Source: Salipiger marinus (GTDB taxonomy: Bacteria; Pseudomonadota; Alphaproteobacteria; Rhodobacterales; Rhodobacteraceae). From it: 64,000 nt of DNA. Within the stretch, counting starts at the first letter, position 1; each line of letters starts with the position of its first letter. The notes beneath the pieces are model-generated. The model was not told the DNA's origin and ran no database searches. It was given only the letters and a program-made list of their open reading frames with translations. Position numbers and translations under genes: made by a program. Below are positions 52,327 through 61,223 of the stretch, piece by piece. The stretch spans positions 62,001-126,000 of the forward strand of contig NZ_FNEJ01000012.1 in NCBI RefSeq assembly GCF_900100085.1, given 5' to 3'.

Positions 52327-53361
52327 ATGTCACCGACCGGCTCCGAAGACTCCGGCTTTCGCCGCCAGGAGTTCATTCAGCATCTGTGCCTCTGCGCGGA
52401 ACTGCCCGCGCTGCTTATGGGGTTTTACGACAGCGCCACACGCCGGATCAGCGAAAGCTGGGCGGCAGGCACGGACGGGGGCCCCACCCCCGCCGAGATG
52501 ATCCGCGCCGCAGAGGCGCGGCTTGCCGTGCAGACCGCGCTGACCGCCAATGGCCCGCCACAGGACGCGCCCGAGATCTGGCTGGCCGCCGGACCGCTGG
52601 CGGTGGGGATGGGCAAGCCGGTGGCGCGGCTGGTGCCGGTGCTGGTCTGCACCGCGCCGCTGCCGCTGACACAGCCCGGGCTTGCGGCGCTTTTGCGCAT
52701 GGGGCTGGCCTATGCCCATCAGCAGCTGACCGAGGACGTGTATTCCCGGCTGATCTGGCCCGAAGGTCTGGTGGAGGCGACGCTGCGCGTGCTGTCCATC
52801 GAGGTGTTTCTGGTCACCGCCACCGGCGAGATCCGCTATGACGGGCGCAGCCCCGGTCCTGTGGGCGCCGATGAGCCCGACTGGCTGATGGTGAACGGGC
52901 GGCTGAGCCTGCGCGACGATGCCTGCCGCGCGCAGCTGCAGCGCGCGCTGGCCGTGGCCACCGGCCCCGCGCCCTCCGCCTCCATCGTGTCGGTGCCGGC
53001 GCGGTCGGGGCTGATGCGCATGGCGGTGGTGGCGCCACTGCTGGCCAGCACCCCGCCGCAGGCCATGGTGCTGTTCGAGGCGCCGCGCACCGATCACGCC
53101 GCGCTGCGCGAGCATTTTTTCGCCACGCACGGACTGACCCAGTCGGAAAAGCTGGTGGCGCAGGAGGTGCTGGACGGCAAGACGCTTAACGAAGCTGCTG
53201 AAAACACTCGGTTTTCGCTGTCGACAGTGCGCAGCTACATGAAACAGATCTTTGCCAAGACCGGCGCGCACCGGCAGAGCGAGCTGATTTCCATGTATTA
53301 CACCGCGATCCTGCCCGTGGGCACCAGCATCGCCAGCGCCGAGGCCCGGCGCAGCCACTGA
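52327..53361 (+). CDS. LuxR-type HTH transcriptional regulator
   Basis: 344 aa. The C-terminal HTH at about 268-325 (LTQSEKLVAQEVLDGKTLNEAAENTRFSLSTVRSYMKQIFAKTG) is a LuxR/GerE domain, though its wording (AENTRFSLSTVRSYMKQIF) differs a little from the usual IA..LxxSxxTVxxHxxxIxxKL. The N-terminal 260 residues show no autoinducer-binding or receiver domain I can recognise. Start at 52327 with AGAAGGGG upstream. It lies beside, and in opposite direction to, the RTX/T1SS genes, whose expression it may control. No luxI-like gene is present. Confidence 0.8.
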   Translation: MSPTGSEDSGFRRQEFIQHLCLCAELPALLMGFYDSATRRISESWAAGTDGGPTPAEMIRAAEARLAVQTALTANGPPQDAPEIWLAAGPLAVGMGKPVARLVPVLVCTAPLPLTQPGLAALLRMGLAYAHQQLTEDVYSRLIWPEGLVEATLRVLSIEVFLVTATGEIRYDGRSPGPVGADEPDWLMVNGRLSLRDDACRAQLQRALAVATGPAPSASIVSVPARSGLMRMAVVAPLLASTPPQAMVLFEAPRTDHAALREHFFATHGLTQSEKLVAQEVLDGKTLNEAAENTRFSLSTVRSYMKQIFAKTGAHRQSELISMYYTAILPVGTSIASAEARRSH

Positions 53362-53524
53362 CCCCGAACATCATGCGCCCCGCCTGCCGGATCAGCGGCG
53401 GGCGGGGCGTCACGCAGTGCAGGCCGGGAACCGGGGCGCCGAAGCACCGCCCCATGTCTGGAACGGTGCCCCGGAGAACGGACCGAGGATGGGGTCTTGT
53501 CCGTGGTCCGGTTCTTCTCCGGCA

Positions 53525-53546
53525 GAGCGCCCCTTGCGGGGCGCTC
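53525..53546. terminator. Bidirectional terminator between LuxR-type gene and RTX gene
   Basis: Perfect 9-bp stem GAGCGCCCC/GGGGCGCTC with TTGC loop, followed on the plus strand by CTGTTCTT, 26 bases from the RTX stop. Confidence 0.6.
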
Positions 53547-53572
53547 CTGTTCTTGGACCGATGGACCGGCGC

Positions 53573-55624
53573 TCACTCGGCGGTCAGGTCGATATACAGA
53601 GACCCGTTCTGGATCGACACGTTGGCATCTTCCTCCACGAACAGATCGGCGATCTGCAGTTCGGTGGCGTTGATGGTCGTGTCGCCCACCTTGTCGGTGC
53701 TGAGCGGGGTGATGCAGACCGGCGTCGGCACATAGGGTTCGGGGCAGTAGACCTCGGCCTGATCCGGTTCGCAGACGAAGGGCGTGATGCACTTGTCCTC
53801 GAAGCTGATGATGCCTTTGCCGTCGCCATCCTCGCCCTGCTTGGTCAGGAACTCAATCAGCACCGATTCATCAAAGAACGGATCGGTGGGGTCGATGCCC
53901 TCAAGCTCGCTCACCAGACCTTCGATCAGCACCGACCCGCCAAGGCTGGAGGTGATGAGCACGTCATCGCCCACGATCGAGGCAGAGAGCGTGCCTTCGA
54001 AGTCGGTGTGGAACACCACGCGGTCTTCCTGATCGGCGTCGAAGTCCTTGATGACGTTGTAATCGATGGTCAGGTCGGTGCGGTCGCATTCGCCGTCGCC
54101 ATCCTCGTCGATCTCGTGGCCGAAGACAAAGTCATCCCCGTCCGCGCCCCCGATCAGCACGTCCTGTCCGCTGTCCGCGATCAGGCAGTCATCATCCTTG
54201 CCGCCTTTCAGCGTGTCGTTGCCGACGCCGCCAAGCAGGGTGTCGTTGCCGCCGCGGGTTTCACCAGCGTCGCCGCAGACCACGTCGTTGCCCTTGCCGC
54301 CGAAGACAAAGTCATCGTCCCGGCCCCCCGTCAGCTTGTCATGGCCGGTGCCGCCATCGATGCGGTCGTTGCCATCGTCGCCCTTGACAAGGTCATTGCC
54401 GTCGCCACCGGCCATGCAGTCATCGCCCACGCCACCATACATGCTGTCCGACCGGGCGCCGCCGTCCATGACGTCATTGCCGGCATCGCCGCACATGGTG
54501 TCAAAGCCGTCATTGCCCTGCATGTGATCGTCGCCGTCGCCGCCGGACATGAAATCCTGTCCGTCATTGCCCGCGAGCGTGTCATTGCCGGTCTGGCCAT
54601 AGATCGCGTCGTCCCCGGTATCGCCGGTCACCACGTCATCATCTTCACCGGCATAGATGGTGTCGTTGCCCGAACCGCCGGAGATCGAGTCGCTGGCCTC
54701 GCCATCGGCGGGGTTGCCATCGGCATTGTCGCCATAGACGGTGTCGTTGCCGTCGCCGCCCGCGATGCAGTCGGCGTTGTCATTGCCTTCGATCAGGTCG
54801 TCGCCGGTGCCGCCCCAGATGTGGTCGTCATCCGCCCCGCCCTGGATATTGTCGTTGCCTTCGTTGCCCCAGAGGCTGTCCTGACCGCGCTGGCCAAGGA
54901 TGGCATCGTCATCCGCCCCGCCCAGCAGTCTGTCATCGCCATCATAGCCGCGCATCGTGTCCGCGCCGCTGCCCCCGAAGGCAAGGTCATCGCCGTCGCC
55001 GGCGTTGATGTAATCGTCACCGGCGTTGCCCGCCATGGTGTCGTTGCCGTTGTTGCCATAAAGCGTGTCATCGCCCAGACCGCCCGACATCATGTCGTTG
55101 CCGCCCTGGCCGTTCAGCATGTCATCGCCGTCCTGACCGGCCATGCAGTCATCGCCCTCGCCGCCAAGCAGCTTGTCATCGTCGCTGCCGCCCAGCACGA
55201 CGTCATTGCCGTCGCCGCCAGTGGCCCAGTCGTTGCCGGCCCCGCCGATCAGCAGGTCATCATCTGTCCCGCCGTCCATCTTGTCGTTGCCGCCGCCGCC
55301 CGCCAGCACGTCTTCGCCCGTGCCGCCGGTCAGTTCATCATCGCCCTGATCGCCGCTCAGCTCGTCTCCCATCAGGATGTCGTTGCCATTGCCGCCGAAC
55401 AGGTAGTCATCCCCCGCGTCGCCGCGCAGGAAGTCGTTGCCGTTGTTGCCAAAGATGGCGTTGGCATTGGCATTGCCCGCGATGTGGTCATCACCCCCAA
55501 GGCCCTTGCCCCGGTTCACGCCGGGAATGTCCTTGAAATCACCGTTGTCGGTGTTCGGAGTGCCGCCCAGCCAGGGAGCGCCCCCGACAAGGGCCCAGGC
55601 TTCGTTTGCGGATTTCATGGTCAT
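53573..55624 (-). CDS. RTX calcium-binding protein 3, cysteine-containing, probable T1SS substrate
   Basis: 683 aa. Residues about 45-520 are dozens of GGxGxDxxx nonapeptides (for example NGNDTMAGNAGDDYINAGDGDD), a large calcium-binding beta-roll. Residues about 545-600 (VIKDFDADQEDRVVFHTDFEG) are the usual post-RTX strand region. The C-terminus after about 625 contains CITPFVCEPDQ, VYCPEPYVPTPVC and a hydrophobic/acidic end (SLYIDLTAE) that suits a T1SS signal. Eleven cysteines are visible, rare in T1SS passengers. GGGGGAAAG precedes the ATG. Downstream of the adaptor/exporter genes in the same direction; function unknown. Confidence 0.8.
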   Translation of the reverse strand: MTMKSANEAWALVGGAPWLGGTPNTDNGDFKDIPGVNRGKGLGGDDHIAGNANANAIFGNNGNDFLRGDAGDDYLFGGNGNDILMGDELSGDQGDDELTGGTGEDVLAGGGGNDKMDGGTDDDLLIGGAGNDWATGGDGNDVVLGGSDDDKLLGGEGDDCMAGQDGDDMLNGQGGNDMMSGGLGDDTLYGNNGNDTMAGNAGDDYINAGDGDDLAFGGSGADTMRGYDGDDRLLGGADDDAILGQRGQDSLWGNEGNDNIQGGADDDHIWGGTGDDLIEGNDNADCIAGGDGNDTVYGDNADGNPADGEASDSISGGSGNDTIYAGEDDDVVTGDTGDDAIYGQTGNDTLAGNDGQDFMSGGDGDDHMQGNDGFDTMCGDAGNDVMDGGARSDSMYGGVGDDCMAGGDGNDLVKGDDGNDRIDGGTGHDKLTGGRDDDFVFGGKGNDVVCGDAGETRGGNDTLLGGVGNDTLKGGKDDDCLIADSGQDVLIGGADGDDFVFGHEIDEDGDGECDRTDLTIDYNVIKDFDADQEDRVVFHTDFEGTLSASIVGDDVLITSSLGGSVLIEGLVSELEGIDPTDPFFDESVLIEFLTKQGEDGDGKGIISFEDKCITPFVCEPDQAEVYCPEPYVPTPVCITPLSTDKVGDTTINATELQIADLFVEEDANVSIQNGSLYIDLTAE

Positions 55625-55631
55625 GATCTTT

Positions 55632-55778
55632 CCCCCAAATAAGGATTGCTAATCAAATCCCCCCGGATGTCCGGTCTCTTCCGGTCTCATCGGGGCCACC
55701 ACGGTGCGGGTCTCAATTCTCCCGAACCTGCCCCAATTCAGCCATAGTCGCCCGAGTCCGGATACCCTCATTTGGGGG
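55632..55778 (-). promoter_or_regulatory. Long-range RNA pairing that could mask the RTX ribosome site
   Basis: In the minus-strand transcript CCCCCAAAUGAGG (55778-55766) can pair with CCUUAUUUGGGGG (55644-55632) over 13 contiguous pairs, one of them G-U. The second arm includes the GGGGG of the RTX ribosome binding site. The arms are about 120 bases apart. Confidence 0.45.
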
Positions 55779-55820
55779 CAAACGTCATTGCGCAAAAACA
55801 TCCAATGCAGACATAAATAA

Positions 55821-55881
55821 AATGGCGCTATTGCGCCCCCCGTCCTTTATTCAGCCGGACAGGCCGCGCAATAACGCCATT
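55821..55881. repeat. Imperfect 15-bp inverted repeat, possible terminator
   Basis: Arms AATGGCGCTATTGCG (55821-55835) and CGCAATAACGCCATT (55867-55881) match at 14 of 15 positions around a 31-base loop with its own GTCC/GGAC pairing. It follows the adaptor gene in the transcription direction. Confidence 0.5.
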
Positions 55882-55957
55882 CAATTCGGATCAGGGCCCG
55901 GGTTTATTCGGTGAAATCCGGCAGAGGGGGATATATGGGGATGATGGGCCGCTCCTG

Positions 55958-57274
55958 TCAGCTGTCGTCGCGCATGGCGCGATCCAGATAGCGCGTCAGT
56001 GGCGCGGTCAGATAGGCCAGCGGCGTGTGTTCGCCGGTGCGGATGAAACTGTCCACCGGCATGCCCGGGATCAGCACCTGATCCGCGGTCAGCTTGGAAA
56101 GCTCGGTCTTGGGCAGCTCCACCTCCACCCGGTAATAGGGCCGCCCGGTGGTCGCGTCGGTGAAGGCGTCGGGCGAAACCAGCATGACCTGCCCCAGCAG
56201 ATCGGGCGTGTTGCGCATGTCGAAGGCCTGCACCCGCACCACCACCTGCTGCCCCGGATGCACGCGGGTCACATCGATGGGGTCGACCTGCGCCTCGATC
56301 ACCAAGGGCCGGTCCTGCGGCACGATGTAGAGCAGCGGATCGGCGGGGCGCACCACCGACTGCGCGCCGAAGAGCCGCAGATCATAGGCCACCCCCGCCA
56401 CCGGCGCGCGGATCAGCATCCGGTCCAGCTGGGTCTTCAGCGCCGCGCGGCGCTCGCGGGTTTCCATCTCCGAGATTTCCAGATCGCGCAGCGTGGTGAT
56501 CGCCTCCTCGCGGCGCTGGGTCTGCAGCTGCAGCAGTTCGATGCCGATCTCGGCGATGCGCTCCATCGCCTCGGCGCGGCGCGCCACCAGTTCGCCGCGC
56601 AGACCGGCCAGCCGCGCCTCTTCGCGCTGCAGGTTCAGCACGCGCGAGCTTTGCGCCAGTCCCCGGTCCAGCAGGCCCTGCTGCACCGCCGCTTCCTGCC
56701 CCACCAGATCCAGCTGCCGGTCCAGCGCCACCATCTGCGCGTCGATGCCGCCGATCTGGTTCTGCAGCTGCAGCTGCTGGTTCTCCAGCTGCGTCACCGC
56801 CTTGGACAGGCTGTCCTGCCGCGCCTCGAACAGGCCGCGCTGGCCCTCGACCAGCCGCGCCACCTCGGGCGCGCTTGCCGCCGCCAGCAGGTCGGGGTCA
56901 AAAACCACCGCGCCCGCATCGTCGCGCTCTGCCTCCATCCGGCCGCGCCGCGCCATCAGCTCGTAAAGGCGGCTTTCGGTGATCGCCAGTTCCGACAGCG
57001 CCAGCGTCGGGTCAAGCCGCACCAGCAGCGCGCCCGCCTCGATCCGGTCGCCTTCCTTGACCAGCACCTCGGCGACCATGCCGCCATCCAGATGCTGCAC
57101 CGCCTGCCGGTTGCGGTCCACCACGATGCGGCCGGGGGCGATCACCGCCCCGTCGATGCGCGCCGAGGCGGCCCATGCGCCAAAGCCCCCCACCAGCGCC
57201 ACCAGCGCCAGCCCCCCCGCCAGCGCGGGCAGGGTCACGGAAAACAGCGGGTTGCGATCTGATTTGCCCATCAT
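55958..57274 (-). CDS. Type I secretion periplasmic adaptor (HlyD/PrtE family)
   Basis: 438 aa membrane-fusion protein bridging the ABC exporter and an outer-membrane TolC. One N-terminal TM helix (about residues 15-35) precedes IDGAVIAPGRIVVDRNRQAVQHLDGGMVAEVLVKEGDRIEAG, the lipoyl half-motif. A long coiled-coil hairpin spans about 95-280 (rich in Gln/Leu/Glu, with LENQQLQLQNQIGG), then the second lipoyl/beta-barrel part (IRAPVAGVAYDLRLFG) and the HlyD C-terminal GMPVDSFIRTGEHTPLAYLTAPL. Overlaps the ATPase gene. No tolC-like gene in the window. Confidence 0.92.
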   Translation of the reverse strand: MMGKSDRNPLFSVTLPALAGGLALVALVGGFGAWAASARIDGAVIAPGRIVVDRNRQAVQHLDGGMVAEVLVKEGDRIEAGALLVRLDPTLALSELAITESRLYELMARRGRMEAERDDAGAVVFDPDLLAAASAPEVARLVEGQRGLFEARQDSLSKAVTQLENQQLQLQNQIGGIDAQMVALDRQLDLVGQEAAVQQGLLDRGLAQSSRVLNLQREEARLAGLRGELVARRAEAMERIAEIGIELLQLQTQRREEAITTLRDLEISEMETRERRAALKTQLDRMLIRAPVAGVAYDLRLFGAQSVVRPADPLLYIVPQDRPLVIEAQVDPIDVTRVHPGQQVVVRVQAFDMRNTPDLLGQVMLVSPDAFTDATTGRPYYRVEVELPKTELSKLTADQVLIPGMPVDSFIRTGEHTPLAYLTAPLTRYLDRAMRDDS

Positions 57275-59022
57275 GCCAGCCCTCCGACGCTGGTCTTGGC
57301 CACGTTGCGGCGGATGACCTGCACATTGGACAGCATGTCCGACATGACCTCTTCACGCGGGCCCCATGCCTTGCGGGTGCCATCCTCCAGCACCAGCAGC
57401 TTGTCGCATTCCTTGATGGCGGCGGGGCGGTGCGCCATGATGATGACGGCATGTCCCGCCGCCTTCATCGCCAGAACCGCGCCGTTCAGCGCCACCGAGC
57501 CTTCGTTGTCGAGGTTGGAATTGGGCTCGTCCAGCACCAGCAGCACCGGATCGCCATAAAGCGCGCGGGCAAGGCCGATGCGCTGGATCTGCCCGCCCGA
57601 GAGCTGCGTGCCGATGGTCTGGACCGGGGTGTTGTAGCCCTTGGGCAGCTTCAGGATCATCTCATGCGCGGCGGCACGCTGTGCTGCCTCGATCACGCGG
57701 GTGCTGTCGAAACTGGTGGCCAGACGCGCGATGTTTTCCGCCACCGTGCCGTCGAACAGCGTCACGCGCTGCGGCAGATAGCCCACATATTCCGCCAGAC
57801 GTTCCGGGTGATACTGTTCGATCGGCGCGCCATCGAGCCGGATCTTGCCCGCCCCCGCCGGCCAGACGCCGGTCAGCGCCGAGGCGAGCGTGGATTTGCC
57901 CGACCCGCTGGGGCCGATCACCCCCACCGCCTCGCCGGGGGCCACGGCAAAGCTGACCTGCCGCAGCGTGGGCGCATGGCCCTGCGGCGGCGTCACGGTC
58001 AGGCCCATCACCTCCAGCCGGGCGCGCGGACGCGGCAGCGTCACCGCCACGCGGTCTTCGGGGATCTCCGACAGCAGGGCCGCCAGATTGTCCCAGGCGC
58101 GGCGGGTGCGCTGCACCGTGCTCCACTGGTTGACGATGGTCTCCACCGGCGCCAGCGCGCGGCCCAGCAGGATCGACGAGGCGATCATCAGGCCGGGCGT
58201 GATCTCTCCGCGCAGCACCAGCCACGCGCCCAGACCAAGGATCGCCGATTGCAGGAACATCCGGAACACCCGGCTGAGGCTGGCGAAATTGCCGCCCATG
58301 TCGCTGGCGCGCAGGCTCAGATCCAGCGCACGTTCCCGCGATTTCGCCCATTTTTCAAAGGCATTGCTCTGCATGCCCAGACTGCGGATCGTCTCTGCCT
58401 CGTTCTGCAGCTGGTCGGAATAGCGGTCCGCCACATAGGCGGAGACCTGCGATTTCACCGCCGCCCCCCGCGTCAGCATCTGGTTCAGCAGCGCCGACAG
58501 GATCAGCAGCCCGCCGCCCACCGTGGCGAAGAGCCCGATCATCGGGTGGAACAGCCCGAGCCCGACCAGAAACACCGGCGCCCAAGGTGCGTCGAACAGC
58601 GCGGCAAAGACCGGCGAGCCATAGAACCGCCGCATCGCCTCCAGATCCTTGAGCTGCTGGCCCGCCCCGGTGGTCTCGTCGATGCTGTGGTCGCTGGCGG
58701 ATTTTTTCAGCAGCGCGTCGAACACGCGGCGGTCAAGCCCGGCCTGAAACCGGGTGCCGATGCGGTTCAGCACCCGCGCCCGGGCCCAGTCCAGAATGCC
58801 CATGATAAGAAACATGAAAACCATGACGCTAAAGAGCGCCACCAGCGTCGGCTCTGACCGGGCCGCCAGCACGCGGTCATAGGTCTGCAGCATGAACAGG
58901 GGGCCGGTCAGCATCAGCAGGTTCACAAAGATGCTGAACCCCGCCGCAAGCCACAGGAGCTTTCGCAACCCGCGCCGCGCTTCTTTTAATTCAGACAGTC
59001 CTTCCAATAGGTTACCCGCCAT
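57271..59022 (-). CDS. Type I secretion ABC permease/ATPase (PrtD/LapB-like)
   Basis: 583 aa half-transporter. About six TM helices in residues 20-320 precede an ABC domain with Walker A GPSGSGKST near 370, LSGGQIQRIGLARAL and Walker B VLLVLDEPNSNLD (an N in place of the common T/S after LDEP). No N-terminal peptidase-C39 domain, as in exporters of C-terminal-signal RTX proteins. Start chosen at 59022 (MAGNLLEG) with GAGGGG upstream; the frame extends to 59142 but without a ribosome site. First gene of the T1SS operon; the neighbouring RTX protein is the likely passenger. Confidence 0.92.
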   Translation of the reverse strand: MAGNLLEGLSELKEARRGLRKLLWLAAGFSIFVNLLMLTGPLFMLQTYDRVLAARSEPTLVALFSVMVFMFLIMGILDWARARVLNRIGTRFQAGLDRRVFDALLKKSASDHSIDETTGAGQQLKDLEAMRRFYGSPVFAALFDAPWAPVFLVGLGLFHPMIGLFATVGGGLLILSALLNQMLTRGAAVKSQVSAYVADRYSDQLQNEAETIRSLGMQSNAFEKWAKSRERALDLSLRASDMGGNFASLSRVFRMFLQSAILGLGAWLVLRGEITPGLMIASSILLGRALAPVETIVNQWSTVQRTRRAWDNLAALLSEIPEDRVAVTLPRPRARLEVMGLTVTPPQGHAPTLRQVSFAVAPGEAVGVIGPSGSGKSTLASALTGVWPAGAGKIRLDGAPIEQYHPERLAEYVGYLPQRVTLFDGTVAENIARLATSFDSTRVIEAAQRAAAHEMILKLPKGYNTPVQTIGTQLSGGQIQRIGLARALYGDPVLLVLDEPNSNLDNEGSVALNGAVLAMKAAGHAVIIMAHRPAAIKECDKLLVLEDGTRKAWGPREEVMSDMLSNVQVIRRNVAKTSVGGLA

Positions 59023-59406
59023 GTTCTGGCCCCCCTCGTTAAAAACACCATGGCCCTGAAAACAGCGGGCCTTTGTAACAATCGGCTCAGCGGGCCGGGG
59101 CAAATCCCGGTCGGGGTTCTCCGCGTCAAGGGGTGACCCCACCCTCTGAATGCCGTGTCAGCTTACTCCAGAAGGTGATTTTCGTCACTTCTGATTTTGG
59201 CACAGGCAAATGTGTTAAGAATTGGGCGCAACCCTATGAAATTACGGTCGACGCGCATCCGAGGCAGGCTGACGCTCTTGCGCATCACCCCTGAATCTGT
59301 CTTGGCCAAAACGAATCGAGGACCGGCGGAGCAAGGGGGCGCCAAAAATTCCTGATTGAATCTGTCGGCTACAGGATTAGAAGGGGCGCAAAGACACGAG
59401 GCAGGC
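59023..59406. other. 384-base divergent gap, nothing firm seen
   Basis: Between the T1SS operon and the TRAP operon. AT-richer than average, so it should hold promoters for both. An imperfect inverted repeat AGAAGGTGA...TCACTTCT (about 59170-59192) is visible, but no clear -35/-10 pair. No gene supported. Confidence 0.4.
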
Positions 59407-59976
59407 ATGATCTCCCCCCGCACCGCCCCCCGCCCCCCCGGCCCGCTTGCCGCGGTCTCTGACGCGCTGGCCTCGGTCGAGGCGGCGGCGGCGGGGCTGA
59501 TGCTGGCGGGGGTGCTGGGCATCTCTGCGGCGGGGGCGGTGGCGCGCAGCGCGGGCGCGCCGCTGGTCTGGGCCGACGAGGCGGCGATTGCCGCCATGGT
59601 CTGGGCCGGGTTTCTGGGGGCGGCGGCGCTGTTCGGGCGCGCGGGCCATATGGCGATCACCCTGCTGCCCGAGCATCTGCCGCCCCGCGCCCGTGCCGCG
59701 CTGGATCTGGTCACCGCACTGATCCTGCTGGGATTTTTTGCGGGGCTGGCGGGGCTGGTCTGGCGCTGGTTCGACCTGCCCGGCCTGATCCGCAGCGGAT
59801 CGGCACAGGCGCTGGCGCAGGACAGTTTCAACTTCCTCTATCTGGAGCCGACGCAGACGCTGGGTCTGCGCAAGATCTGGCTCTGGCTGGTGCTGCCGCT
59901 GTTCACCCTTGGCGGGCTGGTCCATGCGCTGGCGGGCGTGGCGCGGGCGGCGGCGGCATGGCGGGTGCTGTCATGA
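59407..59976 (+). CDS. TRAP transporter small permease (DctQ family)
   Basis: 189 aa. Four hydrophobic segments: about residues 30-50 (AAAAGLMLAGVLGISAAGAVA), 55-80, 95-120 and 150-175. The first-helix region, then PLVWADEAAIAAMVWAGFLGAAALFGRAGHMAITLL, and the long loop before the last helix are typical of DctQ. Start at 59407; an earlier in-frame ATG at 59356 is not backed by a ribosome site. Overlaps dctM. Confidence 0.85.
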   Translation: MISPRTAPRPPGPLAAVSDALASVEAAAAGLMLAGVLGISAAGAVARSAGAPLVWADEAAIAAMVWAGFLGAAALFGRAGHMAITLLPEHLPPRARAALDLVTALILLGFFAGLAGLVWRWFDLPGLIRSGSAQALAQDSFNFLYLEPTQTLGLRKIWLWLVLPLFTLGGLVHALAGVARAAAAWRVLS

Positions 59977-61211
59977 TGGCGCTGGCCGGATTTGCCGGGC
60001 TGCTGACGCTGGCCCTGCCGATCGCGGTGGCGCTGGCGCTGACCGCCGCCCTGCTGATCTGGCAGCGCGGCGACGTGATCCTGTTCGACAGCCTTGCGCA
60101 GCAATATGTCACCGGGCTGGAAAGCTACGGGCTGCTGGCGCTGCCGCTGTTCATCCTGCTGGGCGAGGCGATGAATGCGGGCGGCGCGGGGCGGCGGCTG
60201 GTGGCGCTGGCCGCCGGGCTGGTGGGGCCGGTGCGCGGCGGGCTGGCGCATGTCAGCCTTGTGGCCAATGTGATGCTGGCGGCCATTCTGGGATCGACCG
60301 TGGCGCAGCTGACCGTGATGATCCGCATGGCGGTGCCGCAGATGGTGCGCGCGGGCTATCCCCGTGCCGATGCCGTGGCGATCACCGCGGCGGGGGCGAT
60401 GCTGGCGCCGGTCATCCCGCCTTCGATGCTGTTCATCCTGTATGGCGTGATCGCGCAGGTGCCGATTGGCGATCTCTTTACCGCGGGGCTGATCCCCGGC
60501 GCGCTGATGGGGCTCGCGTTTTTCCTCCTGATCGCGCGGCGGGCGCGGCGCGCGGACTGGCCGGTGGGCACGGCCGACCGAGACCTGCCCTTGCGGCAGG
60601 CCCTGCCTGCGCTGGCGATCCCGGTCTTTGTGGTCTGCTCCATCGCCTTCGGTCTTGCCACACCGACCGAGGCAGGCGGGCTTGCCGCCCTGCTGGCGCT
60701 GGCGCTGGGGCTGTGGGTGTTCCGCGACATGCGGCTTGCCGATCTGCCGGGCATCTTCACCCGCGCGGCACTGGGGGCGGCGGGGGTGCTGTTTCTGGTG
60801 GCCTCGGCGCAGCTTCTGGCCTGGATTCTGGCCTATGCCGGGATCCCGGCACAGGTGGCGGCACTGCTGGCGGGGGCCAGCGACAGCCCGGTGCTGTTCC
60901 TGCTGCTGCTGAACCTGCTGCTGCTGGGGATCGGCATGGTCATGGATCCGATCCCCGCGCTGCTGCTGACGGTGCCGGTGATCCTGCCGCTGGCCACCGA
61001 CCAGTTCGGGCTGGACCCCATCCATATGGGGCTGGTCATCTGCATGAATCTTTCGCTTGGCCTGCTGACGCCCCCCGTGGGCGCGGGCCTTTTCGCCGCC
61101 GCCAGCCTTTCCGGAGAGCCAGCCGGGCGCATCGCGGTCAGGGTGCTGCCCTATCTTGCTGCGGCGTTTGCCGTGCTGATCGGGGTCTCGCTCTGGCCGG
61201 TTCTGATCTGA
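59973..61211 (+). CDS. TRAP transporter large permease (DctM family)
   Basis: About 412 aa with 12 predicted membrane helices. ESYGLLALPLFILLGEAMNAGG, GSTVAQLTVMIRMAVPQMVRAGYPRADA, AGAMLAPVIPPSMLFILYGV and GIGMVMDPIPALLLTVPVILPLA are DctM landmarks (the PPS and D-P motifs). ATG at 59973 is inside the dctQ stop (ATGA); one could also start at 59958. Moves a substrate with sodium using DctP. Confidence 0.88.
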   Translation: MMALAGFAGLLTLALPIAVALALTAALLIWQRGDVILFDSLAQQYVTGLESYGLLALPLFILLGEAMNAGGAGRRLVALAAGLVGPVRGGLAHVSLVANVMLAAILGSTVAQLTVMIRMAVPQMVRAGYPRADAVAITAAGAMLAPVIPPSMLFILYGVIAQVPIGDLFTAGLIPGALMGLAFFLLIARRARRADWPVGTADRDLPLRQALPALAIPVFVVCSIAFGLATPTEAGGLAALLALALGLWVFRDMRLADLPGIFTRAALGAAGVLFLVASAQLLAWILAYAGIPAQVAALLAGASDSPVLFLLLLNLLLLGIGMVMDPIPALLLTVPVILPLATDQFGLDPIHMGLVICMNLSLGLLTPPVGAGLFAAASLSGEPAGRIAVRVLPYLAAAFAVLIGVSLWPVLI

Positions 61212-61223
61212 CAGGAGACGGGA

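Larger units (their letters stand above)
55625..55957. other. 333-base gap between T1SS operon and RTX gene
   Basis: Non-coding on both strands as far as seen; holds two separate inverted repeats (55632-55778 and 55821-55881) described in their own entries. Notably AT-rich around 55790-55900. Confidence 0.5.

Noticed and set aside
53573-55624. Short-period DNA repeats suggestive of a CRISPR or satellite array
   Set aside because: They are codons of RTX nonapeptides: repeats are imperfect, have no unique spacers of constant size and keep the reading frame.
55818-55913. 30-codon plus-strand frame starting ATGGCGCTATTG within the inverted repeat
   Set aside because: No ribosome site and it overlaps the stem-loop; more likely chance.
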